Source: Spartobacteria bacterium UBA695 (GTDB taxonomy: Bacteria > Verrucomicrobiota > Verrucomicrobiia > Chthoniobacterales > Chthoniobacteraceae). From it: DNA of 64,000 nucleotides. The DNA lies in contig DBMP01000009.1 of NCBI GenBank assembly GCA_002298145.1, positions 1 to 64,000 of the forward strand. The letters are read 5' to 3'. The notes below the pieces were generated by a model, which did no database searches, had not been told where the DNA came from, and saw only the letters and a program-made list of their open reading frames with translations. Of this stretch, positions 25,306-35,800 are shown in pieces. A program made the translations under genes and the position numbers. The number at the start of each line of letters is the position of its first letter. Position 1 is the first letter of the stretch.

Positions 25306-26991
25306 ATGAAACGGATATTGCTCTCGGTTCTGATGGCCATCGGCTTGCTACAACCCGTTTTGGGCGAACCGGGCTGGAACCCGGATGAGGTGAAGAAGAA
25401 AGCCGTTGAACTGCTTAAGGCCGAGGATTTTGCAGCGCTGGACACCCTGGCTGCCACGATCCGACAACAAGGCTATGACATCCGGCAAAGCTACCCCGAA
25501 TTACGCGGGTTTTATTCGGCTTTCGATGTCAAAGAGGGGGCTAACGAGCGCGAATGGCTCGACCAGCAGGGGAAACTGACCCGTTGGTCCCAGGTCCGGC
25601 CTGAGTCGCTTGCCGCTAAAATCGCCCTTGCCAACTGGTACCTCAACTACGGCTGGAAAGCCCGGGGCACAGCCTACGCGAACCAGGTTTCCGACGAAGG
25701 CTGGAAGCTCATGCGCGAACGCCTCCACCAAAGCGCGCAAATCCTGAAAAGCGTGCCGGAGGGCATGGTGGACGACCCGGAATACTACCGCACCTGGATT
25801 TACCTCGAAACCGAGCCGGGCGAGAGCAACGCCGATTGCGGCAAAACGGCGGTCATCAAGGGGAGCAACCTGGCCAAGGAATACTACCCGCTTTATAGTG
25901 ACCGGGCTTATTTTCTCCTGCCAAAATGGTTCGGGAATCCGGGGGACTGGGAGCGTTTCCTCCTCAACACGGCCAATTCGTTTTCCGGCGAGAAGGGGGA
26001 CATCCTATACGCCCGGATCGCCCGGGCCGAGGCGCACCATTACGGGGAGAACTTCTTCAAGGAATCCCAGGCAGACTATGCGCGGATCAAGCGCGGCTAC
26101 CTCGCGGGAGCGGTTTACCATAACGCGAACGACCGGCCATCGGACCTGAGCAACCTCGCCTACCTGGCCACGATCCAGGGCGACAACGCCACCGCCGTGA
26201 AACTCCTGCTGGACTTGGGGGGCTCCGTTTATCGCAGCGCCTTCGGGACCGATGACAATTTCAACCGGCTGCGCAAGGCCAGCGGTGCCGAAGCGATCAT
26301 CAACAAGGCCCTGGAAGCCGAGCGTTCGGGGAAACTGGACGAGGCGGAAAAGCAGTTCCTTTCGTTCCATCCAGACCTCTCGACGAGCTCCTGGATGATT
26401 TCTTTCTATATAAGAGAAGGCATGGAGGCCAAGCTGCGGCCCCTGCGGTTTAGTGACCAGCAGTCCTTTGCGCAGATTCTGGACGCCGATCCCTCCACCA
26501 CCAGCGACATCAACACGCTCGCTGAACTCTCAAAGCTCGCCCCCCTGGTCGGCCAATGGGAGAAAGCGGAGGCGGCGGGAAATGCCTTCAACCAGAAGCG
26601 CGGGTTTAATCTCATCGGGAAAAACGCGCTCTGGATCTGCGCGCTCCACAAGGGCAACCGGGAAGGAACGGACGCCGCCCGGCAGCAATTCCTGGAGCTC
26701 AAGACCAACCGCCCCGCTTATCTCGCGGCCCAGGCCCTCGTGGCCGGGACCAAAACCTGGGAAGAAACCCGGGCCGAGCTGAAGCCAACCGATGTCTACA
26801 CCCCCCAGGCAGTGACAGCCATCGCCCTTCATTATTATTCCATCGGGCAAACCGCAACGGCGCATCAGGTGATTGAGGAAATGCTGCCGGTTTGCCAGGA
26901 GACGATCGAAAAACGGCTCCTCGAAAGTCTCCTTTACGGCTCGCTTGGCCGCTCGCTGGCGCAGGGCACCTCACCGGCTCCCGGCCGCTGA
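25306..26991 (+). CDS. Exported DUF4034-like protein
   Basis: A 561-residue protein with a Sec signal peptide (KRILLSVLMAIGLLQPVLG, cut near residue 21). The first 180 residues match the DUF4034 pattern: EDFAALDTLAATIRQQGYD, AAKIALANWYLNYGWKARG and VSDEGWKLMRERL. The remainder is helical and repeat-like, with TPR-type character in its last third (VGQWEKAEAAGNAF). It is probably periplasmic and a structural or binding protein; no catalytic motif is visible. Its 3' end overlaps the convergent gene at 26971 by 21 bp. Confidence 0.75.
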   Translation: MKRILLSVLMAIGLLQPVLGEPGWNPDEVKKKAVELLKAEDFAALDTLAATIRQQGYDIRQSYPELRGFYSAFDVKEGANEREWLDQQGKLTRWSQVRPESLAAKIALANWYLNYGWKARGTAYANQVSDEGWKLMRERLHQSAQILKSVPEGMVDDPEYYRTWIYLETEPGESNADCGKTAVIKGSNLAKEYYPLYSDRAYFLLPKWFGNPGDWERFLLNTANSFSGEKGDILYARIARAEAHHYGENFFKESQADYARIKRGYLAGAVYHNANDRPSDLSNLAYLATIQGDNATAVKLLLDLGGSVYRSAFGTDDNFNRLRKASGAEAIINKALEAERSGKLDEAEKQFLSFHPDLSTSSWMISFYIREGMEAKLRPLRFSDQQSFAQILDADPSTTSDINTLAELSKLAPLVGQWEKAEAAGNAFNQKRGFNLIGKNALWICALHKGNREGTDAARQQFLELKTNRPAYLAAQALVAGTKTWEETRAELKPTDVYTPQAVTAIALHYYSIGQTATAHQVIEEMLPVCQETIEKRLLESLLYGSLGRSLAQGTSPAPGR

Positions 26992-28800
26992 AGCAGCCGG
27001 GCTCGGCGGGGGCGGCGGGGCCAGCTCCAGCTCGATGGACCGCAGCAGCGCCGCCGGGCCGGGTTGCCAGGGTTCCCCCAACCCCTTGCGAACCAGCGCC
27101 AGGGCGTCGGCGTTTTTTTCCTGTGAGCGCAGGAGGCTGATCTCGTGCAGCAGGCACCGCAAGCGACCCGATTCCTCGCGGTAGGCAGCGCGGGCCTGCT
27201 CCCAGGAGGCCAACGCCCCCCGGGGGTTGCGCGCCTGCACTTGCAGCAGGCCCAGGTCCTCCCAGAGGAGCCCACTCTTCAGGCTCTTGGCGCGGGTGGA
27301 GAGCCAGCTTTCGCCGATCTTCGGGTCGCTGCCCCAGTGGAGCGCCCCCTCGGCCACGACGCCAAACTCGGCGTAGTCCACCGGCGGCTTGCGGCCCGCC
27401 TGGCGCGCGGCAAAGGGGCGGTAGAGGGGGTCGCCGATGAAGGTGGACATCCACGAGAGCACCGGTTGGGCGGCGTAGGCGGCGTCGCCGAAGCAGGCAC
27501 CGCCCGCAAGCTGCTCCTCCAGGGTGTCGGGCCGGGTGGTGAAGGTCAGGTAGGGCTCGTAGACGTTGCCGAAGGTCACGGCGGCCCCGTGCTCCAGGAG
27601 CGGCGCGCACCAGCCTTGCAACGGCTCGCGCAGGGAGGTGGCGCTAAAGGAATGGAGGTGAAAGGCGATGGCCCCGGGGGCGAATTTCACCGCCGGGTTC
27701 CGGAAAACGCCCTCGACTCCGCCCGCGTACCACCCGAGGTAAACCGCCGCGCGGGTCAGCGGGTAGTTCTCGGGAAAGAGGGCGGGCCGGTTATCAATCA
27801 CGCAAGGGAAGCCCTGGGCAAAGAGGTTCCCGGCGGCCTGCCGGAACCATTCGTCCCCCTGGCCGAAGGCCCCTTCGGTGATCCCGCGCGAATCGACGTA
27901 GGCGAAGCCCCAGAGGCCCTCTTTTTCGGCCTCCAGGCTGTCGCGGATCATCCGGCGCACGGTATCGGGCGTGGCGGCGTCCAGGCGGCAGACGCGCAGC
28001 AGCCACTGTGAGGCGGGGTTGCTCGCGTGGCCGGGGCGGATAAAGGCGGGGTTTTCGACAAAGCCCGAGATCTGCCGGGAGCCGAGCCCGAGGGTGGCCA
28101 GCTCGGAATCGACTGAGGCCTCGTTGTGGTTTAAGGCAGGCTGGGCGGGCTTGTCGCCCGGGTAATCCGCCACGGGGGCAATCTTGAGCGGCACGCCCCG
28201 GATGAGGGCGACGTAGCGGATGCGGCTGGCGACGACCTGGCCGGAGTCGATATCGGCCTCGGTTTTCCACCACCCCTTGGCGAGGAAGGCCCGGCGCAAC
28301 GGCCCGGCAATGGCGTCGTCGTAATCCTGGCGCGAGATGGTTTCCGCCGTGGGGCAGGTGACCGCGATAACGTGGTCCAGCGGGATATTGCGCTGGGTGG
28401 CGTAGAAGCTGGCCAGGGGGAGCGAGGCGGGGTCGGCCTGGTTAAAGACCACGACCGTCGCCTGGGCCTCCGGGGTGGGCGGCGGCGCGGCTTGCAGCGG
28501 CAGGGCGGCGCTGAGGAAGCAAAAGGCAAAGACGCGGAGACACGGAGACGCGGAGAAGGCGCTTCCACGCCGGGGGGCGGAAGGGCGTTCTTCTTCCTCG
28601 TTACGAATCTCCAGATTCGTAACGCCTCTGTCTGCGAAACTCTGTTTCGAAAAGGTGGGCCACACTGCCAGCGCGCGGTTCCGGAAACTGGAGTTTCCAA
28701 GACACTTGCGTTCCCCATCTGGAGATTGGGAACGAGAAAACAAGAGAGCCAGCGCCAACGGCTTCCATCCTTTGCGCTTTTGCTTCTTTGCGTGAGTCAT
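26971..28800 (-). CDS. TIGR03790 family protein with repeat-derived 5' end
   Basis: The conserved part (from about residue 105) matches the TIGR03790 family: ATVVVFNQADPASLPLASFY, RNIPLDHVIAVTCP and RQDYDDAIAGPLRRAF. The family occurs in Verrucomicrobia and other bacteria and has no known function. The C-terminal region is helical and TPR-like. The first 100 residues are not conserved protein. They are encoded by a block of palindromic repeats (28516-28800) that splits the likely signal peptide; the hydrophobic stretch VFAFCFLSAALPLQA just before the mature domain may be its original core. The true start could be a short distance upstream of that stretch, so the 609-residue length is an upper limit. 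Confidence 0.8.
   Translation of the reverse strand: MTHAKKQKRKGWKPLALALLFSRSQSPDGERKCLGNSSFRNRALAVWPTFSKQSFADRGVTNLEIRNEEEERPSAPRRGSAFSASPCLRVFAFCFLSAALPLQAAPPPTPEAQATVVVFNQADPASLPLASFYATQRNIPLDHVIAVTCPTAETISRQDYDDAIAGPLRRAFLAKGWWKTEADIDSGQVVASRIRYVALIRGVPLKIAPVADYPGDKPAQPALNHNEASVDSELATLGLGSRQISGFVENPAFIRPGHASNPASQWLLRVCRLDAATPDTVRRMIRDSLEAEKEGLWGFAYVDSRGITEGAFGQGDEWFRQAAGNLFAQGFPCVIDNRPALFPENYPLTRAAVYLGWYAGGVEGVFRNPAVKFAPGAIAFHLHSFSATSLREPLQGWCAPLLEHGAAVTFGNVYEPYLTFTTRPDTLEEQLAGGACFGDAAYAAQPVLSWMSTFIGDPLYRPFAARQAGRKPPVDYAEFGVVAEGALHWGSDPKIGESWLSTRAKSLKSGLLWEDLGLLQVQARNPRGALASWEQARAAYREESGRLRCLLHEISLLRSQEKNADALALVRKGLGEPWQPGPAALLRSIELELAPPPPPSPAASAAGSR
28516..28800. repeat. Nested palindromic repeats over a gene start
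   Basis: Outer parts (28516-28560 and about 28765-28795) are GCAAAG/GGAGAC-type units related to the repeat at 17867-17930. Between them are four hairpins: 28599-28624 (12-bp arms, perfect), 28635-28649 (CGAAAC-tct-GTTTCG), 28683-28698 (GGAAACT-gg-AGTTTCC) and 28709-28734 (12-bp arms, one mismatch). Three of the four share a CTCCAG/CTGGAG core. All are read in frame as the N-terminus of the gene at 26971-28800. Confidence 0.8.
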
Positions 28801-28804
28801 TTTT

Positions 28805-29590
28805 CTAGAACTTCAGCTTCAGCCCGTCGTAGGCCAGGCGCACGCCCGGTGGCAGGGCGGCCTCGGTCTCGGCGTGGCCGATTTCGTGGCAAAGGTGAGT
28901 GAACCAGGTGGCCCCGGGCCGGATGCGCGAGGAAAGAGCGAGGGCCTCCTGGTGGTTCATATGCGTCGGGTGCTCCCGGTGGCGCAGCGCGTCAACGATG
29001 AGCACCTCCACCCCCTGGAGCCGCTCTACGACCTCCTCCTCCACGCTTTTGCAGTCGCTCAGGTAGGCGGCGAGCTTGCGGCCGCCGCGCTCCATCAGGT
29101 AGCCAAAAGCCGGGGAGCGCCCGTGCGTCATCGGCAGCGGCGTGAGGGTCGTTTCGCCGATTTTGAAGGGCTGGAAGCTCTGCACAACGAGCGGTTTGGG
29201 CTTGATGTAGCCGGGGTAGAGGTTCTGGCCGTTGAAGGCGAAGAAGAAAATCCGCTTCAAATCCTGCATCGTCGCCAGGCCCGTGTAAATGGGCAGCCAG
29301 CGGTCGCCGCCGCAAAAACGGCGCAGATCGTCGAAGCCCATAATGTGGTCGGTATGGGCGTGGGTGTAGAGCACAGCATCCATGCGGCAAACTTTCTCTC
29401 GCAGGCACTGTAAGCGAAAATCAGGGCCCGTGTCGATCACCCAGGCGGCCTCGGGCGTTTCCACGTATACCGAGGAGCGGGTGCGGAAATCGCGCGGGTC
29501 CTCGGACGTACAAACAGGGCAATCGCAGGCGATCATCGGCACGCCCTGGGAAGTTCCCGATCCGAGGAAGGTAATTTGGAAGCTGTCCAT
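28805..29590 (-). CDS. PhnP-like MBL-fold hydrolase
   Basis: A 261-residue metallo-beta-lactamase-fold protein. It starts FQITFLGSGTSQGVPMI and has a zinc-binding cysteine pair typical of PhnP relatives (CDCPVC). The metal motif is LYTHAHTDHIMGFDD, and a conserved later histidine lies in MTHGRSPAF. PhnP is a cyclic phosphodiesterase of phosphonate use, but many relatives have other phosphodiester substrates and no phn genes lie nearby. I chose the ATG at 29590, as the longer frame would run into recN. It is divergent from recN. Confidence 0.85.
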   Translation of the reverse strand: MDSFQITFLGSGTSQGVPMIACDCPVCTSEDPRDFRTRSSVYVETPEAAWVIDTGPDFRLQCLREKVCRMDAVLYTHAHTDHIMGFDDLRRFCGGDRWLPIYTGLATMQDLKRIFFFAFNGQNLYPGYIKPKPLVVQSFQPFKIGETTLTPLPMTHGRSPAFGYLMERGGRKLAAYLSDCKSVEEEVVERLQGVEVLIVDALRHREHPTHMNHQEALALSSRIRPGATWFTHLCHEIGHAETEAALPPGVRLAYDGLKLKF

Positions 29591-29643
29591 GAGCGTGATT
29601 TGCGGGTTTGAAAAAACTCTAGTGACCCTACATAATAACCCCC

Positions 29644-31323
29644 GTGACCGCAACGCTCACTTCCCTCCGCATCCGCAACCTGGCGCTCGTCGAAGACCTG
29701 CAATGGCGTCTGGAGCGCGGGTTCGTCGCGGTGACGGGCGAGACCGGCTCCGGCAAATCCATCATCCTGGGCGCCCTCAAGCTGATCCTGGGCGAACGGG
29801 CCGATAAATCCCTGATCCGCACCGGCGCAGACGGCTGCACCGTGGAGGCGGTCTTCGAGCTCGAAGGCGGCGCACCCACCGCCCGGCTCAACCCATGGTT
29901 GGAAGCGCAGGGCGTGGAGCCGTGCGAGGGGGGCGAGCTGATTTTAAAGCGCACGTTCACCCGCGCGGGGGCCAACCGGCAATTCATCAACGCCAGCGCG
30001 ACGACCCTTTCCGTCCTCTCCCAACTGGGCGAGGGCCTGGTGGATCTCCACGGGCCGCACGACCACCAGTCGCTCCTTTCCGTGGAAAAACAGCTCGAAC
30101 TCCTCGACGCCTTCGCGGGCAACGCCGCGCTGCTGGCCGAGTACGAGACGCGCTACCGCGAGTGGCTCAGCCTCACGGCGGAATACGAAGAGCTCTCCAC
30201 CAGCGAATCCGCCCTGGAGCGGGAGCTGGACCTCCTGCGCCACCAGTCGCGCGAGATCGAAGCCGCCTGCCTGCGCGAAGAAGAGGAGGCCGAGGTGCTC
30301 GCCCGCTACCACGTCGCCACCAACAGCCGCCGCCTCGTCGAGCTCGCCACGCAGATCGCCCGCCGCCTTTCCGACGCCGACGACGCCCTGCTGCCCGGCC
30401 TCGCCGAGCTGACCCGCCTTTTCCGCGAGCTCGAAAAGCTCGACCCCTCCACCACCCCGCTCGCCGAGGCCCACACCGGAGCCGTCGCGGCCCTGGAGGA
30501 CACCGTGCGCGAACTGGAGCGCTACGCAGGCCGCCTGGACCTCGACCCGGAACAACTTGCCGAGCTGGAAGACCGCGTGACGTTGATCGAGACCCTCAAG
30601 CGCAAATACGGCCCCTCGCTCGCCGAGGTGATCGCCTTCGGAGCCCAGGCCGCCGCCCGGCTGCACAAGATCGAATCGCGCGGCGACGAACTGGCCCGGC
30701 TGGAAAAAGAGATCGAAGCGGCGCGCGCCAAGGTCCAGACGGCAGGCGGCAAGCTCTCCAAAACCCGCAAAACCGCTGCGCCCAAGCTGGCCGCCGATGT
30801 GGCCGGGCAGTTGCGCGACCTCGGGTTCAAAAAAAGCGGCTTCGAAGTCACCCTCACCCCGCAGGAGAAACCGGGCCCCCACGGCCTGGAAGGGGCCGAA
30901 TTCCTCTTCGCCCCCAACCCCGGCGAACCGCTCAAAGCGCTCAAATCCATCGCCTCCAGCGGCGAAATATCGCGCGTCATGCTGGCGGTAAAGTCGTCGC
31001 TCGCAGCCCAGGACACCGTAGCGCTCATGGTTTTCGACGAAATCGACGCCAACGTCGGCGGCGAGATCGCCCACACCGTCGGAGCCAAAATGCGTTCCCT
31101 GGGAGCAGCGCGCCAAGTCCTCTGCATCACGCATCTGCCCCAGGTGGCCGCCGCAGCTCAGGCCCAGTGCGTCGTCAGCAAGGAATTCCACGACGGCCGT
31201 ACCCGCTCACACTTAGTCGAAGTGGAAGGCAAAGCGCGCGTGGAGGAAATCGCCCGGATGCTCGGAGGCCAAACCGAATCCGCCCTCGCCCACGCCCGGG
31301 AGTTGCTCAAAGGCTGGAAATAA
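29644..31323 (+). CDS. recN: DNA repair protein RecN
   Basis: A 559-residue SMC-like ATPase for double-strand break repair. The N-terminal head begins LTSLRIRNLALVEDLQWRLE with Walker A GETGSGKS. The middle is coiled coil. The C-terminal head carries the signature ASSGEISRVMLAVKS and Walker B VALMVFDEIDANVGGEIA, then CITHLPQVAAAA. Length is typical. The start is GTG at 29644, 53 bp from the divergent PhnP-like gene. Confidence 0.97.
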   Translation: MTATLTSLRIRNLALVEDLQWRLERGFVAVTGETGSGKSIILGALKLILGERADKSLIRTGADGCTVEAVFELEGGAPTARLNPWLEAQGVEPCEGGELILKRTFTRAGANRQFINASATTLSVLSQLGEGLVDLHGPHDHQSLLSVEKQLELLDAFAGNAALLAEYETRYREWLSLTAEYEELSTSESALERELDLLRHQSREIEAACLREEEEAEVLARYHVATNSRRLVELATQIARRLSDADDALLPGLAELTRLFRELEKLDPSTTPLAEAHTGAVAALEDTVRELERYAGRLDLDPEQLAELEDRVTLIETLKRKYGPSLAEVIAFGAQAAARLHKIESRGDELARLEKEIEAARAKVQTAGGKLSKTRKTAAPKLAADVAGQLRDLGFKKSGFEVTLTPQEKPGPHGLEGAEFLFAPNPGEPLKALKSIASSGEISRVMLAVKSSLAAQDTVALMVFDEIDANVGGEIAHTVGAKMRSLGAARQVLCITHLPQVAAAAQAQCVVSKEFHDGRTRSHLVEVEGKARVEEIARMLGGQTESALAHARELLKGWK

Positions 31324-31327
31324 TAAA

Positions 31328-31390
31328 GAGGCCACTCTTGAAACTCGGCACATCTGCTCGTTTCTTTGTCAATTTTCAAGAGTTGCCCTC
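31328..31390. repeat. Inverted repeat downstream of recN
   Basis: The arms at 31328-31343 and 31374-31390 share GAGG..ACTCTTGAAA in inverted orientation with one small gap, across a 30-bp loop, only a few bases after the recN stop. It may end the recN transcript, although no T-run follows directly. It may equally mark the left edge of the accessory gene that follows. Confidence 0.45.
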
Positions 31391-31505
31391 TTATCAGGCT
31401 ATTATTTTTTCCAAGCGAAAAAACTTTACATACGAAGTTGGAAACCGTAGCCGTACTTCGGATGCAATGGGAAGCACGGACGCATCTGGAAGAAGAACCC
31501 AAACT

Positions 31506-32798
31506 ATGAACTCACAAAAGCGGCCGACATGTTTCGTAATTTCACCCATTGGCGAAGAGAACTCTGAACCCCGCGAACACGCAGACGATGTCTTCGATCT
31601 GTTGATTGAGCCAGCTTTAGAGAGATTTGGTTTTTCTGTGCTCCGTGCCGATAAAATCAACTCGTTGGGATCGATCAACAAAGATGTCATTGATCAAATT
31701 CAGAATGCGGAGGTATGCGTGATTGACATTACTGGCCACAATCCGAACGTCATGTACGAATGCGGTCGCAGGCATGAGACCGGAAAGCCATACATAATGA
31801 TTGCGAAAAAGGGTGAGACGCTTCCGTTTGATATAACAACAATACGTACCATTTTCTACAGTTTATGCAGTGGACGAGATATTCATGATGCAGTGAAATC
31901 CGTCCAAGGTGCCGTGGAGAAAATTGTCGCGGACGGTTTCCAATTAAACAGTTCGGGTGAATCGTTGGCAAGTGTTGCTGAAGCGGTTCGACGCATTGAG
32001 CGAACGCTTGACCGCTTGGCCGTTGCGAGTCCTTCACTCTCCATTACCACACCATCTCCACGTGCCTCTGAGTTAATAAAGCAATACGGTCTGATTGCGG
32101 CTTTGAATTATGCGTTTTCGCAACGGGATTCAGATTTGGTTGATGAGATTCTTCCAAGGTTAGCAAAGAAGCGCCCCGAGGGTAATAATTTCATTCTCAG
32201 TGGCTTAGCCCAAGGCGCAGCGATTGGAAGTCGTGTTGCTTTCGATCTCTTGGCTTGTCATGTTACAAATCTAGGCGGGTTTGAACAGGATGATGTTATA
32301 ACGATTGTAGGCTGCTTCGTCACAGGAGCAAACCGACTTGACGAGGAAAAGAAGGCGTTAGAGTTACTCGAACCGCTCTTTAACGGGGTCAGTGAGGGTC
32401 GCATGGGAGATTATTCAGTTGAAAATCGGGCAAGTCTGCTTACTCAAAAGAATCGGTTGCTTAGCGGACTTGGGCGATTTATGGAAACGTTTGAGATTGG
32501 CCAACGCGTTTTAGATCTTTGTCCTAATGACGAATCCTATTTGTATAATCAATCGATAAGTTGCGAGAAAGTGGCCAAATTTGATGAGGCTTTGGCGCTC
32601 GTGGACCGTTATATGGCTATCATTTGTGATAAACCCAACCCCGATGAGGATCATTTGCAGCGGGCCGTGATAACATATGCGAAAGCGGGACTAAAGGCGA
32701 AGACAATTGATGCGTTTAGCCTTTTGAAAAAGCATCATCCATACATAGCAGACGTTGTTAAAGGAGAGGACAATGTTGAGGCGATCTTGAACGCCTAA
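31506..32798 (+). CDS. Nucleoside deoxyribosyltransferase/TIR-like protein, putative defence effector
   Basis: A 430-residue protein. Residues 8-125 have a Rossmann-like pattern: CFVISPIGEE, VLRADKINSLGSINKDVIDQ, AEVCVIDITGHNPNVMYECG and KPYIMIAKKG. Glu85 in NPNVMYECG sits where nucleoside 2-deoxyribosyltransferases carry their catalytic Glu. TIR-like NAD-cleaving domains share this fold. Residues from about 190 to the end are helical, probably TPR-like. I chose the ATG at 31506; another in-frame ATG at 31467 is possible. The gene is AT-richer than recN and the FHA gene around it. Near-direct repeats flank it (31334-31347 and 32836-32849, 12 of 14 identical). A role as nucleotide- or NAD-depleting effector is inference. 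Confidence 0.6.
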   Translation: MNSQKRPTCFVISPIGEENSEPREHADDVFDLLIEPALERFGFSVLRADKINSLGSINKDVIDQIQNAEVCVIDITGHNPNVMYECGRRHETGKPYIMIAKKGETLPFDITTIRTIFYSLCSGRDIHDAVKSVQGAVEKIVADGFQLNSSGESLASVAEAVRRIERTLDRLAVASPSLSITTPSPRASELIKQYGLIAALNYAFSQRDSDLVDEILPRLAKKRPEGNNFILSGLAQGAAIGSRVAFDLLACHVTNLGGFEQDDVITIVGCFVTGANRLDEEKKALELLEPLFNGVSEGRMGDYSVENRASLLTQKNRLLSGLGRFMETFEIGQRVLDLCPNDESYLYNQSISCEKVAKFDEALALVDRYMAIICDKPNPDEDHLQRAVITYAKAGLKAKTIDAFSLLKKHHPYIADVVKGEDNVEAILNA

Positions 32799-32867
32799 AG
32801 AATCCTTCCAGTGAAGCTGACGTACAATGGGGTCAACTCCTGAAACTTGACGGAATGCGTTCGAGGC

Positions 32868-35800
32868 CTACACCAGCCCGATCTGCCCTTTGAAGATCCA
32901 GATGAGCGCTTTGACGCCTAGCTCCAGGAGGTTAAAGGGCTTGGCGATGAAGTCGTTGCCGCCGCTGAGGCTCGATTGCACGCGGTTTTGGACGGTCACG
33001 GCTCCCGTGATGAAGACGACGGGCACTTTCTTGTAGTTGGGCAGCTTGCGCAGCCGGGTGCAGAGCTCGAAGCCGTTGATGTCGGGCAGGCCCACATCGA
33101 TTAAGACCAGATCGTACTGTTCCCTCTCAAATGCGGCGAGGGCTCCCTTGGCGTCCACGGCGCTCGATACGTTGAGCCGGAGCGTTTCCAGGGCGGCGAG
33201 GATGGTCTTGCGGGCGTCGGGGTCGTCGTCGATGGCAAAGAGGCGCGCCTGGGAGGGGTCCTGGGTCAGCGAAAGGTTCTTCTCGTGGATGAGGGTGACG
33301 AGGAAGTCGACCGCCTGGCTGACGGTGCGCAGGGAAGAGGGGTTGATCTGCCCGGGGATTTTCTTGAGGTCGTCCACGAGCATTTCGAGCGCATTGGAGA
33401 GGGTAGCGACGGGGGTGACGTTGGCGCGGCGGGTCTCCTCGGCCATGCAGTGGAGGCCAACCTGAAATTCCTCCAAGAGCGAGAGCTCCATCTGGTTCTT
33501 GATGAACGCGTGGAGGCTGCGGCGCATGGAGTTGAGGGCCTCGGGCGCGGTTTCGAGGATTTTCTTGAGGTCGGGCGCGCCTCCGCCAAAGACGGGCCCG
33601 GGGCGGGTGGAAACCATGCCGGGATCGTGCGCGGGCGGGGCGATTTCGATAAGCGAATGCCTCGGATCGGCGGCTGTAGCGGCGGATGGCGCTAGCGGCT
33701 CTTCCTGGGCGAGGGAGAGCTTCGGGACCGGCGGGAAACTGGCGGCGGCGGGCGCGGCCGGAGCGGGCGTGGCGACCGGGGCCGGGCGCAGCGGGATCGA
33801 CGGCATTTGCACGGTCGGCATGGAAACCGTCGGCATGGAAAGGGTGGGCATCGGCGTGGGCGCAGGCGCCTGCACGGGTGCGGCGGGGGTCGCAACGGGC
33901 GCGGGCACGGGGGCCGGAGCGGCGACAGGGGCAGCGGGCCGCGCGGCGAGGGCGGCGATCTCGCTTTGGGCCAGGGAGAGCTTTTCGGCGGCGGTGGCGA
34001 CCTCGGTTTTGAGGGCATCGCGCTCGCGGGTGAGCCCTTCGAGCTGGGCTTGGAGGCCGGATTCCGCACCTTGGGCGGAGCGGTGTTCGCGCAGGAGGTT
34101 TTCGAGCTGGCCGCGCAGTTCCCCGCTGGAGGCCTTGGCGGCATCGAGATCGCGGGCGTCGGCCGCGGCTTTGGCCTGGGCCTCGGCGAGGGAGGTTTTC
34201 AGCAGGTCGCGCTCTTTGGAGAGGGCCGCGAGGCGGTCCTGCAAGTCGGAGGCGGTGGACTGGGAGGAGGCCCCGTCGCGGGTGGCGGCGGCGAGCTTGG
34301 ACTCCAGTTCCGCGTTGCTGATCTTGGCGGCGTTGCGCTCCTGGGTCATCGCGGTGAGCTTCGCCTCGGTCTCGGTTACGGTGGCCCGGGCTTCGTCGCG
34401 TTCTTTGGAGACGGAATCGACCTTGGCCTGCAACGTCACGGAGGCGGCCTTGGCTTCATCGCGTTCCTCGGTCATGGCGTCGAGTTTGCCTTGGTGCGCG
34501 GCCTCGGCGACCTTGGCGGCGTCGCGCTCTTTGGCCATGGCGTCGAGCTTGACCTGGGTTTCCTTGACCTCGGCGCGAACTTCGTCGTTCTCCGTGCAGA
34601 GCAGGTCGATCTGGGCCTGCAAGTCGGTGGCGGAGGCCTTGGCCAGATCGCGTTCGCGGGAGAGCTCCTCGATGCGCTGCTGGAGGCTCTTTTCGAAGGA
34701 TTTGAAGCCGTCGCAGTCGGCGGCGAGGATCTTGACGCGGGAGGTCGCTTCGTCGAGGGATTTGCGCAGTTCGTCGCGCTCCTTGGCGGCTTTCTCGGTC
34801 TCGGCCCTGGCCTCGGTGAGCTGGGTGGCGAGGCGGTCTTTCTCCTGCTGGATGCTGTCGCGGTCCTGGGTAAGGGAGGCGATCTGCTGGCGGTCGCCGG
34901 TCTGGTCGCCGGAAAGGGTGGAGATCAGCGCGTTGGAGTCGCGCAGCTGCCGGGCGGTGAGCTCCACGGCGTCGCGGGCTTCCTTGGCCTCTTTCTCGGC
35001 TTTGGCGGCGCGGGCCTCGGCGGCGGCGACTTCCTCGGTGGCCTGGGACTGGTCGCGCTCGCGGTCGCGGGAGGCGTTCTCCAACCGCTGGAGGGTTTCG
35101 TCGCGCTTGGCCAGGGCGGCGTCGAGCTTGGCCTTGAGGCCGTCGATTTCGGACTTGAGCTCGCCGATGGCGTTCTCCTGCTCCAGGAGGCGGGCGGCGG
35201 CTTCTTTCTGTTTGCGGACGCTCTCGGCGGCGGCTTTGGTCTCGGCCTCTACCTGGGCTTGGGCGGCGGCGAGCTGGGTGGAGAATTGCTCTTTCTCCGC
35301 GCGAAGGGTGTCGCGGGCCTGCATCAGGGAGGCGATCTTCTGCTGCTGGCCGGTTTGGTCGCCGGAGAGGGCTTCCACCTGGCCCTTGGCGTTCTGCAAT
35401 TCGCGCTCGGCCTTGGCGGCTTTTTCCTCGGCGGCCTTGAGGCTCTCCTCCAGGGCGGTGACGCGGGCCCCGGCGATGGAGAGGGCGGTGGCGATGCTTT
35501 TTTCCTTCAGGTCGATGACCTTCCGGTTGCTCTCGGTCTCGGTCTGGAGTTGGTCGAGCTGCTCCTCGGCGTCCTTGAGCTGGGCGGCGAGGGCTTTGTT
35601 ATGAAATTCCAGCCCGTCGCGCTCCTTGGCGAGGGTTTCGGTCTCTTTTTTGAGTTTCTCGACCTCGTCGGCCAGGCCCTTTGCCTCGGCGTCGGAAACG
35701 CCGCCGCCCGCCTGCCGCTGGAGGCCGTAATGGATGGTCAGAGTGCCCCGGACCGCGCCGAACTGGACGATGTCGCCATCCTGGACCTCCCGCTCGGAGA

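Noticed and set aside
29895..31505. Possible N-terminal extension of the NDT-like gene through recN
   Set aside because: The upstream part is an arginine/proline-rich shadow of recN; the real gene begins near 31506.
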